From Mesorhizobium huakuii (GTDB lineage: Bacteria > Pseudomonadota > Alphaproteobacteria > Rhizobiales > Rhizobiaceae), in the NCBI RefSeq assembly GCF_030160235.1, contig NZ_BSNY01000021.1, forward strand, positions 330,051 to 394,050: a stretch of 64,000 nucleotides of DNA, given 5' to 3'. The notes beneath the pieces were generated by a model. The model did no database searches, was not told where the DNA came from, and worked only from the letters and a program-made list of their open reading frames with translations. The position numbers were made by a program, and so were the translations under genes. Shown here in pieces: positions 35,686 to 44,924 of the stretch. Position 1 is the first letter of the stretch. Each line of letters begins with the position of its first letter.

Positions 35686-36108
35686 ATGTCGACGCGCGAA
35701 AGATCCGGCTGCCCGATCAGCCTGTCGCTGGAACTGCTCGGCGACCGCTGGACGCTGCTCATCATCCGCGACCTGGTCTTCGCCGGGAAAAAGCATTTTC
35801 GCGAATTCCTGCAGTCGGATGAAGGCATCTCCTCGCGCACGCTGGCTGAGCGGCTGCAGACGCTGCAGGACGAAGGCATCCTCACCCGCAGCGGCGATCC
35901 GAGCCACGGCCTGAAGGCGATCTACCGGCTGACGGAAGCCGGCATCGACCTTTTGCCGGTGCTGGCCACGCTCGGCGCCTGGGGCAGCAAGCACCGCAAG
36001 GCCGACGATCAGCTCGCCCGCACCGCCGACGAGCTGGCGGCCGGCGGCGAGCCGGCGCTGGAACGGATGAAGGCGGCGCTGCGGGCCGAGCATCTGGCGA
36101 ACACATGA
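35686..36108 (+). CDS. HxlR-family transcriptional regulator
   Basis: 140 residues, a compact HxlR winged helix: CPISLSLELLGDRWTLLIIRDL, HFREFLQSDEGISSRTLAERL, IYRLTEAGIDLLPVL. The single N-terminal Cys9 is the one that senses thiol-reactive or aldehyde stress in several family members. It is divergent from the DHFR-fold gene and presumably controls it through the inverted repeat between them. Confidence 0.9.
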   Translation: MSTRERSGCPISLSLELLGDRWTLLIIRDLVFAGKKHFREFLQSDEGISSRTLAERLQTLQDEGILTRSGDPSHGLKAIYRLTEAGIDLLPVLATLGAWGSKHRKADDQLARTADELAAGGEPALERMKAALRAEHLANT

Positions 36109-36175
36109 TCGCCGCAGCTCTTGATGGATGCCGCAAGGTCAAGGCGCTGCCCAACCGCGCGGCGAGATCGGATCA

Positions 36176-36889
36176 TCACCGATCATCATACTCGTCGTGA
36201 AGGCGGACCCAATCGCCCAGCGTATGCGATGGCCCGTTTTCATTGCGGCCCATGGGAGTGAGGTCGAGATAGCTGTAGGTCCCGATCAGGTTCTCGCCGC
36301 CCCGGCTCCGCACCTGGAACGTGCAGTAGATCGTGCCGTCGTCATCCCTGTAGAAAACGGTCGCGCCAGCGCGATCCCTGCCCTTCATCGCGACCTCTTC
36401 GAAATTGAACAGCACCTTGCCCGAACTGATCTGGTCCTCGGTGAACGACACCTGGAAGTCGAAATTGAAATCGCTTCCGAATGACGAAACCCAATCGAAC
36501 CGCCAATTCATCCGCGCCTTGAAATCCAGGATCTCGGCCAGCGGAGCGCGCGCGCAGACGACCAGCGAGACGTCGTGATGCCTGAGATGCTGGTTGGCGG
36601 CATCGATGTGGTCGCAAAGGAACGAACAGCCGGTGCAGCGATAGTCCGCATTGGGCGGAAACATGAAGTGATAGATGATCAACTGGCTGCGGCCGCCAAA
36701 GAGATCGGCCAGGGATTTCCTGCCCTGGGTCGTATCGAACGCGTAGGGCTTGTCGATGCGCAGCCACGGCAGCGCGCGCCGCTCCGCCGCGAGTTGTTGG
36801 CGCTGGCGCGTCAGCGCCTTCTCCTTTGCGAGATGCGATTTGTGCGCCTCGAACCAGTCCGAGTAAGGCGCGATGATGTGGTCGGTCAT
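36176..36889 (-). CDS. DUF899 thioredoxin-like family protein
   Basis: 237 residues. Thioredoxin-like DUF899 features are YHFMFPPNADYRCTGCSFLCDHID (C-x-x-C), VVCARAPLAEILDFKARMNWRF, and the C-terminal YLDLTPMGRNE. Function is not established; a redox role is likely from the C-x-x-C. AGGAGCACGAC precedes the ATG. It is divergent from dinB across 207 bases; its own link to the SOS response is unproven. Confidence 0.88.
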   Translation of the reverse strand: MTDHIIAPYSDWFEAHKSHLAKEKALTRQRQQLAAERRALPWLRIDKPYAFDTTQGRKSLADLFGGRSQLIIYHFMFPPNADYRCTGCSFLCDHIDAANQHLRHHDVSLVVCARAPLAEILDFKARMNWRFDWVSSFGSDFNFDFQVSFTEDQISSGKVLFNFEEVAMKGRDRAGATVFYRDDDGTIYCTFQVRSRGGENLIGTYSYLDLTPMGRNENGPSHTLGDWVRLHDEYDDR

Positions 36890-37029
36890 GTCGTGCTCCT
36901 TCCGCACTCGGGCGTATTGCCGGCAGCCTCGTTGCCCGTCTTGAAGACGCTGTCGAAAACCGCGATCCGACATTGGCTGCGCGATTTTCGCGGGAAGAGC
37001 GGTGATACAGCCGAGAGCGGACATATCGC

Positions 37030-37064
37030 TTGACAGATGTACATGCTATGTTCTCTATTCGTTC
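37030..37064 (+). promoter_or_regulatory. dinB promoter with LexA (SOS) box
   Basis: GTTC-TCTATTC-GTTC (37050-37064) is an exact match to the alphaproteobacterial LexA pattern GTTC-N7-GTTC. A TTGACA at 37030-37035 and TCTATT at 37054-37059 form a promoter with an 18-base spacer whose -10 is inside the box, so LexA would block it. Confidence 0.75.
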
Positions 37065-37096
37065 CAGTCCATCAGCAACCGTGGATATGCAGCCGG

Positions 37097-38344
37097 ATGG
37101 AGACGATAGCCACCATCCTGCATGCCGATCTCGACGCTTTCTATGCCTCGGTCGAGCAGTTGCTCGATCCGTCGCTGCGCGGCAAGCCGATCGCGGTCGG
37201 CGGCGGCGTGGTGCTGGCCGCCTCCTATGAAGCGCGCGCCTTCGGCGTGCGCGGCGGCATGCCGGGGCGCAAGGCGCGCGAGCTATGCCCGCAACTGATC
37301 TTCGTCGGCGGCAATTTCAGCCACTACCAGCGGCTGGGCGACGCGGCGATAAAGGTGCTCGACGATTTCACGCCGGTGGTCGAGCGCATTTCCATCGACG
37401 AGGCCTTCGCCGATGTCGCCGGCTGCACGCATCTGTTCGGCTCGCCGCGGGAGATCGCCACGGCCATCCGCCGCCGCGTGCGGGCCGAACTCGGCCTGCC
37501 GATCTCGATCGGCGTGGCCCGCACCAAGCATCTGGCCAAGATCGCCTCGCAGGTCGCCAAGCCCGACGGGCTGGTGGTGGTCGATCCCGGCACCGAATTG
37601 GCCTTCCTGCACGATCTGCCGGTCTCGCTGATGTGGGGCGTCGGTCCGGCGACCAAGGCGCGGCTTGCCGAGATCGGCGTCGAGACCATCGGCGAATTGG
37701 CGAGGACGCATAGCGGCGCGCTGACGCGGCTGCTCGGTCCCGCCGCCGGCGAAAAGCTCGCCGCTCTCGCATGGAACCGCGACCCGCGGAAACTCGAGAC
37801 CAGGCGCCGGGCGCACTCGGCCGGCGCGCAATCGGCGCTCGGCCAGAAACCCGCCGTTGCGCAGGTGATCGTGCCCACCTTGCTGCATCTGGCCGACCGC
37901 GTCGCCAGCCGGCTGCGCGCCAAGGCGCGGCCCGGCCGCACGGTGACGGTGCGCGTGCGCTTTGCCGATCTCAGCGCCGTCACGCGCTCGATCACGCTGG
38001 ATCAGCCGATTTCGGCGACCACCATGCTGGCCGAGATCGCCGGCGACCTGGTGCGCGGCGTGCTTGCCGACCATCCACGGGAAAAGACCATCTCGCTGCT
38101 GGCGATCTCGGTCTCGCATCTCTGGGAGAGTGCCGAACTGCAGCTCGACCTGCCGCTCGGTCTCGCCGACGAGAAGCGCCGCCCCGGTAGCAAAAAGGGC
38201 CTCGCCCGTTTCGGCGCCGACCGCGCCATCGACAAGATCCGCGAACGCTTCGGCAAGCAGGCCGTCGGCTACGGCACGGTGGCGCTGGAAGCGGCACGCT
38301 CCGTGCCCGACGAATTCAGGGAACTGGCGGAAAAGGAGCTGTGA
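37097..38344 (+). CDS. dinB: DNA polymerase IV (Y family)
   Basis: Error-prone translesion polymerase of 415 residues. Metal residues are visible: ILHADLDAFYASVEQ (Asp11, Asp13 region) and ISIDEAFADV (Ser99, Asp101, Glu102). The helix-hairpin-helix and little-finger domains follow (WGVGPATKARLAEIG; LDQPISATTMLAEI). No beta-clamp tail can be assigned with certainty. The ATG at 37097 is chosen because the SOS box and promoter lie directly upstream; a longer reading to 37037 would run through them. Confidence 0.93.
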   Translation: METIATILHADLDAFYASVEQLLDPSLRGKPIAVGGGVVLAASYEARAFGVRGGMPGRKARELCPQLIFVGGNFSHYQRLGDAAIKVLDDFTPVVERISIDEAFADVAGCTHLFGSPREIATAIRRRVRAELGLPISIGVARTKHLAKIASQVAKPDGLVVVDPGTELAFLHDLPVSLMWGVGPATKARLAEIGVETIGELARTHSGALTRLLGPAAGEKLAALAWNRDPRKLETRRRAHSAGAQSALGQKPAVAQVIVPTLLHLADRVASRLRAKARPGRTVTVRVRFADLSAVTRSITLDQPISATTMLAEIAGDLVRGVLADHPREKTISLLAISVSHLWESAELQLDLPLGLADEKRRPGSKKGLARFGADRAIDKIRERFGKQAVGYGTVALEAARSVPDEFRELAEKEL

Positions 38345-38381
38345 GCAGCGGCCTCGACGCTCTCGCCCTACGGCTTGCGGA

Positions 38382-38468
38382 TCAACGCCCGGAAGTGGCA
38401 GGCGCGGCGGTCACGGTAGAAAGCAGTTCGCGCTTCGCCAGCACCGGCTTCTGATATGTCTTCTTCAC
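38382..38468 (-). CDS. 28-residue peptide resembling Rhizobiales putative RiPP precursors
   Basis: The GTG at 38468 has GGGGGA eight bases upstream. The product begins MKKTYQKPVLAKRELLS, continues with a T-V-T-A segment and ends TSGR. From memory, very short annotated precursors in Mesorhizobium and relatives share the pattern M-K-K-x-Y-x-K-P-x-L-x-K-R-x-x-L-S-x-V-T-A. A leader followed by a Thr/Ala/Ser core would fit a ribosomally made, modified peptide, though no modifying enzyme is adjacent. It is convergent with dinB, 37 bases from its stop. Confidence 0.6.
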   Translation of the reverse strand: MKKTYQKPVLAKRELLSTVTAAPATSGR

Positions 38469-38771
38469 GGCAAAGTCCCCCAGCCCAAGCGGCTGGCGGC
38501 AGTAACATCCGCCCAGCACAGCTTGTCAAGAAAATGCGGACTCCGGCTTGGCGGGCCGCCTCTTGTCTTGAGGCTCGCCTGGTGATCATCGCGACAATCG
38601 GGGTCACTGACGGGTGAGCCCGGCCCTCTCGCCGTGAAATGCTTGCCAAATCCCACCATGCCGCCCATACAGCGGCGTGGGCCGATCGCCCATCCTGAGA
38701 GATCGGCGCCTCTCCTATCTTTCCCGAGGATACTGTCCAATGTCAGCGACGCCGTCCCCTTGGTCGAAGCC
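38469..38771. other. Intergenic region between peptide gene and rsgA, 303 bp
   Basis: Probably contains divergent promoters for the leftward peptide gene and rightward rsgA. An 11-codon frame (38740-38775, [11 protein letters not shown]) ends in a TGA overlapping the proposed rsgA GTG and could be a leader peptide. Nothing else is recognisable. Confidence 0.4.
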
Positions 38772-39806
38772 GTGACGGCCTCCTCCCCCGCCCCGTCCCT
38801 ATCGCTTGCCGACCTTGGATGGTCGGAGTTTTTCGGCGATCAGCTGGAACCGGGCGATGCAGACCTCATCCCGACGCGCGTTGCCATGGTCCATCGCGAT
38901 CGGCTGGGCGGCCTGTCCCAGGCGGGACAAACCGACCTGTCTCTGCCGCCGCAGGCCACCACCGGCGACTACGCCGTCGGCGACTGGGTGCTGGCCGAGC
39001 CGCATAGCCACCTCGTGCGGCGGCGCCTGGCCCGCAAGACGGTTCTGGAACGCCGCGTCCAGGGCGGCAGGGGGCCGCAGCTGGCCGCGGCCAATGTGGA
39101 CACGCTGTTCATCGTCACCTCCTGCAATGCCGACTTCAACATCGCCCGGCTCGAACGTTATCTGGCGCTGGCCAACGAGGCCGGAACGACACCCGTGATC
39201 CTGTTGACCAAGGCCGACACGGCCGAGGACGCCGAGGCGTACCAAAGCCAGGCCGCCGCGCTGCAGCGCGGATTGGCGGTGGTGACGCTCAACCCGCGCA
39301 TATCGGGCGCCGCGAGCGCACTCGCTGCCTGGTGCGGCGTGGGCCAGACGGTGGCGCTGATCGGTTCCTCCGGCGTCGGCAAATCGACACTGGTCAACAC
39401 GCTGGCCGGATCGGCGCAGCAATCGCCGCAGCAGACCGGAGCCATCCGCGAGCACGACGCCAAGGGGCGTCACACCACCACGGCGCGGTCGCTGCATGCC
39501 ATTGCCGGCGGCGGCTGGGTGATCGACACGCCGGGCATGCGCACGCTGCAGGTCAGCGACGTCGGCTACGGCATCGACACGCTGTTTGCCGAAATCACCG
39601 AGCTGGCGCCGCTCTGCAAATTCCGCGACTGTACGCATGTGCATGAGCCGGGCTGCGCGGTGCAGGCCGCCTTGAAGGCCGGCACGCTCGACCCGGAGCG
39701 CCTCGCCCGCTGGCGCAAACTGTCTCACGAAAACCAGCACAACACGCCGGTTCAGACGGGACCTCGCGGCGGCAAGTCGCCCGCCAGCCGCGGCAAGCGG
39801 CGCTGA
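38772..39806 (+). CDS. rsgA: Ribosome small-subunit-dependent GTPase A
   Basis: About 344 residues; assists 30S maturation. Circularly permuted GTPase motifs: LLTKAD (G4), [15 protein letters not shown] (G1), DTPGMR (G3), preceded by an OB-fold region ([12 protein letters not shown]) and the [15 protein letters not shown] linker. The C-terminal zinc site is [14 protein letters not shown]. The start is uncertain: the GTG at 38772 gives a normal length, while an open frame continues to a GTG at 38634. A 7-bp tandem repeat follows the stop. Confidence 0.9.
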
Positions 39807-39810
39807 ACGG

Positions 39811-40452
<642 letters not shown>

Positions 40453-40638
40453 ACCGGACGCCCCATCTGATTTCGACGCCGCCCCAGAATCGATGCTATC
40501 AGATTGCCGAACTCGCGGATGAGGTGCAATGCAGATGCATCTGACATAGCGTCGCAATTTCCCGGCGCAAGTTCAGCACGCATGATCGACTCAAGAATCG
40601 GCAAACCTCGCACCGGCGCCGCAAACGGACATGCAAAA

Positions 40639-41109
40639 ATGGCAAAACGTAGTGCGGGCCTGCTGATTTATCGTCAAAGCGACGGGGATATCCAGGTGCT
40701 TCTGGTTCATCCCGGCGGCCCGTTCTGGGCGAAGAAGGACGAAGGCGCCTGGTCGATCCCGAAAGGACTCGTCGACGAGAACGAGGACGAATTGGCGGCA
40801 GCGCAACGCGAGACCGGGGAAGAGCTCGGCATAACAATCGACGGTCCCTTCGAACGCCTCGGCGACTACAGGCAACCGGGCGGCAAGATCGTCATCGCCT
40901 GGTCCGTGGAGGCCAAGGCCGGGATCGACATCGCCACGATCAAGAGCAACAGCTTCACCATGGAATGGCCACCAAGGTCCGGGTTGATGAAGGAGTTCCC
41001 GGAGGTCGACAGGGCCGGCTGGTTCAGCCTGCCCGAGGCGGCGTCGAAGATCCTCGCCGGGCAGCGTCCGATGCTGGCTGACCTGGTGGAGCAACTGGAT
41101 GCCGGGTGA
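40639..41109 (+). CDS. NUDIX hydrolase
   Basis: 156 residues. The Nudix box is complete: GLVDENEDELAAAQ followed by RETGEELGI. N-terminal SAGLLIYRQSDGDIQVLLVHPGG and the short GAWSIPKG loop are typical of diphosphohydrolases similar to the MutT-like or Ap4A branches. Cytosolic. The ATG at 40639 precedes KRSAGLL; a longer frame upstream is not supported. It is convergent with the DUF2182 gene. Confidence 0.9.
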   Translation: MAKRSAGLLIYRQSDGDIQVLLVHPGGPFWAKKDEGAWSIPKGLVDENEDELAAAQRETGEELGITIDGPFERLGDYRQPGGKIVIAWSVEAKAGIDIATIKSNSFTMEWPPRSGLMKEFPEVDRAGWFSLPEAASKILAGQRPMLADLVEQLDAG

Positions 41110-41157
41110 TTGCCGGCGCCAGTTCCTTCCATCGATCATCGCCCAGGGCGGCCAATC

Positions 41158-41880
41158 CTATCGAAAGACCAGGCCCGATCGGCCGGCCCCCGGTTGCCGG
41201 GTCCGTTCGATGGCGACGAGAAGCGCCCCCGCCGCCATGATCGGCAAGTGCGCATCGGCGAGGCAGAGCGGCAAAAGCATCAGGGCCCAGCAGGTGGCAA
41301 CGCACCAGCAGGCCAGGGTGAGACCGAACAACAGCGGATCGGCGAACGCCGCCGCGCCGAAGATCGACAGCCGTGGCCGCAAGTGACACCGGGCAAGGCA
41401 GCGTGCCCGTACCGGACTGATCTGCCAGGCCAGGCCAGCCGCGGCAGCCACCAGGCCCGCGCCCAGTTCCGAACCGGTCGAGCCATGCAAGAGGTAGGCC
41501 GTCAAGATCAGGATCACGCAGGCGATCGTCCAGATCGACAGGTAGCCGGCGACGAAGAGCAGGATCGCTCGCCAGCGATGGCGTGACAACGAGCGATACC
41601 ACAAGTGAAGAAGCGGGCCGGCGAGCGCCGGCGCCATCATCGCGATCACCATCAGCGCCGACCCGCCGGCGAGCGCCGGCCAGCCCACTGTTTGAACCGC
41701 GTACTCGAGCGCGAATGCGCCTTGGGGAATGACGGAGGTTGCAGCCCCGCCGCACAGCAGCGGCAGGGCGACATGAAGCCGGTCACCGCCAACGATCAGC
41801 AGCCAGGCACACAGGCTGACGCCCCAGAGCAGAAGCCCGAGCGGGCCGAAACCCCGAGCCTGGAGCCATTGTCTCAACAT
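41158..41880 (-). CDS. DUF2182 integral membrane protein, coupled to tyrosinase
   Basis: 240 residues and about six membrane helices. DUF2182 features are MVIAMMAPALAGPLLHLWYRS, VAGYLSIWT, and WQISPVRARCLARCHLRP, whose Cys-x3-Cys-His could bind metal. Family function is unknown; members are described as predicted metal-binding membrane proteins. The ATG shares its A with the tyrosinase stop (TGATG), so it is made together with a copper enzyme. A copper-handling role is possible but inferred. Confidence 0.82.
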   Translation of the reverse strand: MLRQWLQARGFGPLGLLLWGVSLCAWLLIVGGDRLHVALPLLCGGAATSVIPQGAFALEYAVQTVGWPALAGGSALMVIAMMAPALAGPLLHLWYRSLSRHRWRAILLFVAGYLSIWTIACVILILTAYLLHGSTGSELGAGLVAAAAGLAWQISPVRARCLARCHLRPRLSIFGAAAFADPLLFGLTLACWCVATCWALMLLPLCLADAHLPIMAAGALLVAIERTRQPGAGRSGLVFR

Positions 41881-43463
41881 CAACTTGACTGACGATAGAT
41901 GCTGACGCGCTTGATCGAGACCCCTCCCGCTCCGACCGAGCTCACCGGCACGAACAGCACGGACAAGTTGCTGAGGTCGGCATTGCCTGACAGATGCAGC
42001 CGGTCGATTGTATCGGTGATCTCCAGCACCTTCGTCATCCCCGAACCGCCGTGCGGTTTGGCCATGTTCGTCGCGGCGCGCGCTCCAAACAGCGACACCA
42101 CCCCTGCCCGATTATCGGGATGCGCCGCCGGGTCCGCGCCTTCGGGCAGCCCGACATAGACGTCGAACACGGCGGCGTTGTTGTCGCTCGTAATATTCTC
42201 CAGGTTGAGAAACACGCGGTCGGGTTCCGGGACGGACCGCGCCGTGAACTCGTTCATCTTGAAGCTGTTGGTGACTTTGCGGGCGGTCGGCTTGTCGACC
42301 TTGATTGTCGTCGACGTCGGCGCGTTGGACAGCATGACGGCCTTGGCGTTGGCGCCAAGCAATTCAACGATGGGCTTCTTTGCCACGGAACTGACCTCCG
42401 GACCTGCAACGCCTTGGGCGCCGGGTATCGCCATGCTCAACGTTCTCAGCCTCGCACTGAGGCGCTGTTGCCCGGCAAAGGGATCGCTGGTGTCTTCATA
42501 GACATAGTTGAGCGCCGGCGCGGTTGTGTCGAGCATATCTTTCGGTGCGAATTGTTTGCGCGTTCCATTGGGTTGCGGAAGAATGAACTTGTGGCGCCCG
42601 GCCGGGCCGTTGAGCCATGAAGAGAGCACCGGATTTTTATGGCTAGCGTCGCGCTTGCGCCAGACCTCCCACAGCCGGTCTATATTGGCGTGGTGGAGCC
42701 AGAAAATAGGGTCGAGCCCCGCCGTTTCCGGCATCGACATGAGGCCCGCGGACCGCCAGTCGTTTGGATCCTGACCGGCCTGGGAACCGCCCACGCGCCC
42801 GTGCACCACGTCATGCGGCACCTGCTCGAGCCAGCCTTCGTGATCGCGATCGGCGTCATGCTGGAAAGGCGTGCGCACACCGCCAAAGCCGGGTGAGCCG
42901 TTGGCGACGCCCTCGAACTGCCCATCGGTGAGTGCGGTCTTGGTATCCACGTCCTCTGGCCGGATGACCACCACGCCGTCGCCCCGCCCATAACGCCTTT
43001 TGTCGAACAGCGGATTGTCGCCGCCATCGGGCCAGACATTTTTTGCAAAGGCTTCAGGAAGTAGGCGCGGATTGGCGACGGCCTTGCTGTTGTAGTCCCA
43101 GTAAGGCAGCGCCCAGTCCTTCGGAGCACCGGGCAATTTCTCGATGGCGGCGCGAACAATGGCTTCAAAAGCAGCGAGATAGCCGCGGTGCCAGGGCACG
43201 AAATACCAGCCATGATGCTGACACTGGCCCTGATCCTGCTTCTTGAATTCAGGCGTCTGCGGCAAATGCTCGGCGGGTTTGAGCCAGCCGAACTCGCGCC
43301 ATATCTGTTCTTCGACACCGTGGATCGCGGCAAGGTATCGCCAACTGGTGACATCCGCGAACGGCCGGGTCTTGAGAACCTGCACGCCACGTGCATACCA
43401 CAGCAAAACAGGATCCCAGGGCTGTGCGAGACTCCAGACGTTTCGGCGAATGCGAGCCATCAT
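41880..43463 (-). CDS. Tyrosinase-family type-3 copper protein
   Basis: 527 residues. CuA ligands are His48 (AAIHGVEEQIW), His83 or His84 (QCQHHGWYFVPWHRG) and His92. CuB ligands are His217 and His221 (VPHDVVHGRVGG) and His257 or His258 (DPIFWLHHANIDRLW). Cys81 two residues before His83 is the arrangement that forms a Cys-His thioether in fungal tyrosinases and haemocyanins. A C-terminal beta-rich domain of some 200 residues may shield the site. No signal peptide. Phenol oxidase activity is expected. It is followed by the DUF2182 gene. Confidence 0.9.
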   Translation of the reverse strand: MMARIRRNVWSLAQPWDPVLLWYARGVQVLKTRPFADVTSWRYLAAIHGVEEQIWREFGWLKPAEHLPQTPEFKKQDQGQCQHHGWYFVPWHRGYLAAFEAIVRAAIEKLPGAPKDWALPYWDYNSKAVANPRLLPEAFAKNVWPDGGDNPLFDKRRYGRGDGVVVIRPEDVDTKTALTDGQFEGVANGSPGFGGVRTPFQHDADRDHEGWLEQVPHDVVHGRVGGSQAGQDPNDWRSAGLMSMPETAGLDPIFWLHHANIDRLWEVWRKRDASHKNPVLSSWLNGPAGRHKFILPQPNGTRKQFAPKDMLDTTAPALNYVYEDTSDPFAGQQRLSARLRTLSMAIPGAQGVAGPEVSSVAKKPIVELLGANAKAVMLSNAPTSTTIKVDKPTARKVTNSFKMNEFTARSVPEPDRVFLNLENITSDNNAAVFDVYVGLPEGADPAAHPDNRAGVVSLFGARAATNMAKPHGGSGMTKVLEITDTIDRLHLSGNADLSNLSVLFVPVSSVGAGGVSIKRVSIYRQSS

Positions 43464-43492
43464 CTCCCCCTTTGTTTAGCTAAGGAGAGTAT

Positions 43493-43579
43493 ATGCCCAA
43501 AAGCGATCCGAATCCATTTGAATCCAACTTCCCAACGACAGTAATTTCGGCAGGTTTTCTTCAGCGAAGCACCCGCTGA
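43493..43579 (+). CDS. Possible 28-residue ORF divergent from tyrosinase
   Basis: The ATG at 43493 has a strong AAGGAG five bases upstream. The product begins MPKSDPNPFESNF and ends QRSTR; it matches nothing I know. Only 29 bases separate it from the tyrosinase start, so each promoter would have to lie inside the other gene, which argues against it. Kept as a low-confidence call because of the ribosome site. Confidence 0.3.
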   Translation: MPKSDPNPFESNFPTTVISAGFLQRSTR

Positions 43580-43619
43580 ATGGAACCCGCCCCGATTCGA
43601 TCAGGATGGGAAAGGCCTG

Positions 43620-44813
43620 CTATCCGTCGACCGCGAACCTTGCCGCTGTCCACGCCCCGCCCGCCGCGTTCGACGCCACCGCCGCGGCGACGAACTTCAC
43701 GCCGCGCGCGCCATCGATGACATCCGGCACCTGCGCCGCGCGCGCGGCATCGACCACGCCACCGGAGCGATGCGCGCGGATGATGTCGGCGGCGTCGCGA
43801 TAGAAATTGGCGAAGGCCTCGATATAGCCTTCGGGATGCGCCGCCGGCATGCGCGAGACGCGCCGGGCCTCCGCTGTCGAACCATGGCCGCCGCGCACCA
43901 GCGTGCGGGTTTCCTCGCCATAGACCGAAAAACGCAGTTCCTCCGGCCGCCCGCCCGACCATTCGAGCCCGGCTCTGTCGCCATAGATGCGCACGGAGAG
44001 ATCATTGTAGTGGCCGGGCGAGGTTTGGCTGGCCAGGATGGTGCCGCGCGCCCCATCCGTCCAGCGCACCATCACATGCGCATTGTCGTCGAGCCGGCGT
44101 CCGGGCACGGCGGTGAACAGGTCCGCCGACACCGCCTCGGCCTCGCGGCCCGAAATGTAGCTCGCCAGGTTGAAGGCATGCACGCCGATATCGGCAAGCA
44201 CCGCCGACTGCCCTGCCCTGGCCGGATCGGTGCGCCACTCCGCCTGCTTCTGGCCCTCGGCGTCGATCGGCCTGGTCAGCCAGTCCTGGATATAGGCGCC
44301 ATGCACCGAGACGATGCGGCCAAGCTCGCCCGCCATGACCATTTCGCGCGCCTGGCGGACCATGGCGTAGCCGCTGTTGTTCAGCGTGACGACGAAGCGG
44401 CGGTTTTTTGCCCGCGCCAGCGTCACCAGCGCTTCAGCGTCGCTGAGCGTGGTCGACAGCGGCTTGTCGCAGATCACGTCGATGCCCGCCTCGAGGAAGG
44501 CGGTGGCGATCGGCGCGTGCAGATGATTGGGCGTGACGATGACGACCGCCTCTATACCGTCAGGCCGCGCCGCCTCGGCCTTGGCCATGGCATGATAATC
44601 GGCATAGCTGCGCTCCGGCGCGATGCCGATCTCGGCGGCGGAGGCGGCGGCGTTCTCCGGGTCGGATGACAGCGCGCCGGCCACCAGCGCGATCTGGTCG
44701 TCGAGGCGCATGGCGAGCCGATGCACGGCGCCGATGAAGGCATTGCGCCCGCCGCCGACCATGCCGACCCTCAGGCGCTTGCCCGCCAACCCATCCGATG
44801 TTGCGTAGACCAT
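43620..44813 (-). CDS. Gfo/Idh/MocA-family oxidoreductase
   Basis: 397 residues; NAD(P)-dependent sugar or inositol oxidoreductase. Rossmann motif LRVGMVGGGRNAFIGAVH, the family's VVIVTPNHLHAP and DVICDKPLSTTL with catalytic Lys, and DIGVHAFNLASYISG further on. GGAGGAGAAACC precedes the ATG. It is divergent from the RpiR regulator of the downstream ABC locus and probably belongs to the same sugar pathway. Confidence 0.9.
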   Translation of the reverse strand: MVYATSDGLAGKRLRVGMVGGGRNAFIGAVHRLAMRLDDQIALVAGALSSDPENAAASAAEIGIAPERSYADYHAMAKAEAARPDGIEAVVIVTPNHLHAPIATAFLEAGIDVICDKPLSTTLSDAEALVTLARAKNRRFVVTLNNSGYAMVRQAREMVMAGELGRIVSVHGAYIQDWLTRPIDAEGQKQAEWRTDPARAGQSAVLADIGVHAFNLASYISGREAEAVSADLFTAVPGRRLDDNAHVMVRWTDGARGTILASQTSPGHYNDLSVRIYGDRAGLEWSGGRPEELRFSVYGEETRTLVRGGHGSTAEARRVSRMPAAHPEGYIEAFANFYRDAADIIRAHRSGGVVDAARAAQVPDVIDGARGVKFVAAAVASNAAGGAWTAARFAVDG

Positions 44814-44885
44814 GGTTTCTCCTCCGGTAGATCATTGGCGACGTGCCAAGCCCGGCTACCACTTTCGAACATAATTTCCAATTTC

Positions 44886-44899
44886 CGTATTGTAATACG
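44886..44899. promoter_or_regulatory. Palindrome in MocA/RpiR divergent region
   Basis: CGTATT and AATACG are inverted around GT, 26 bases before the RpiR start and 73 after the MocA start. It is a candidate operator for the RpiR regulator. Confidence 0.45.
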
Positions 44900-44924
44900 A
44901 TTGTGCCACGCTAGCCTGAGCGTC

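Noticed and set aside
37037-37096. 20-residue N-terminal extension of DNA polymerase IV
   Set aside because: It would translate through the SOS box and promoter, and family members begin at the downstream Met.
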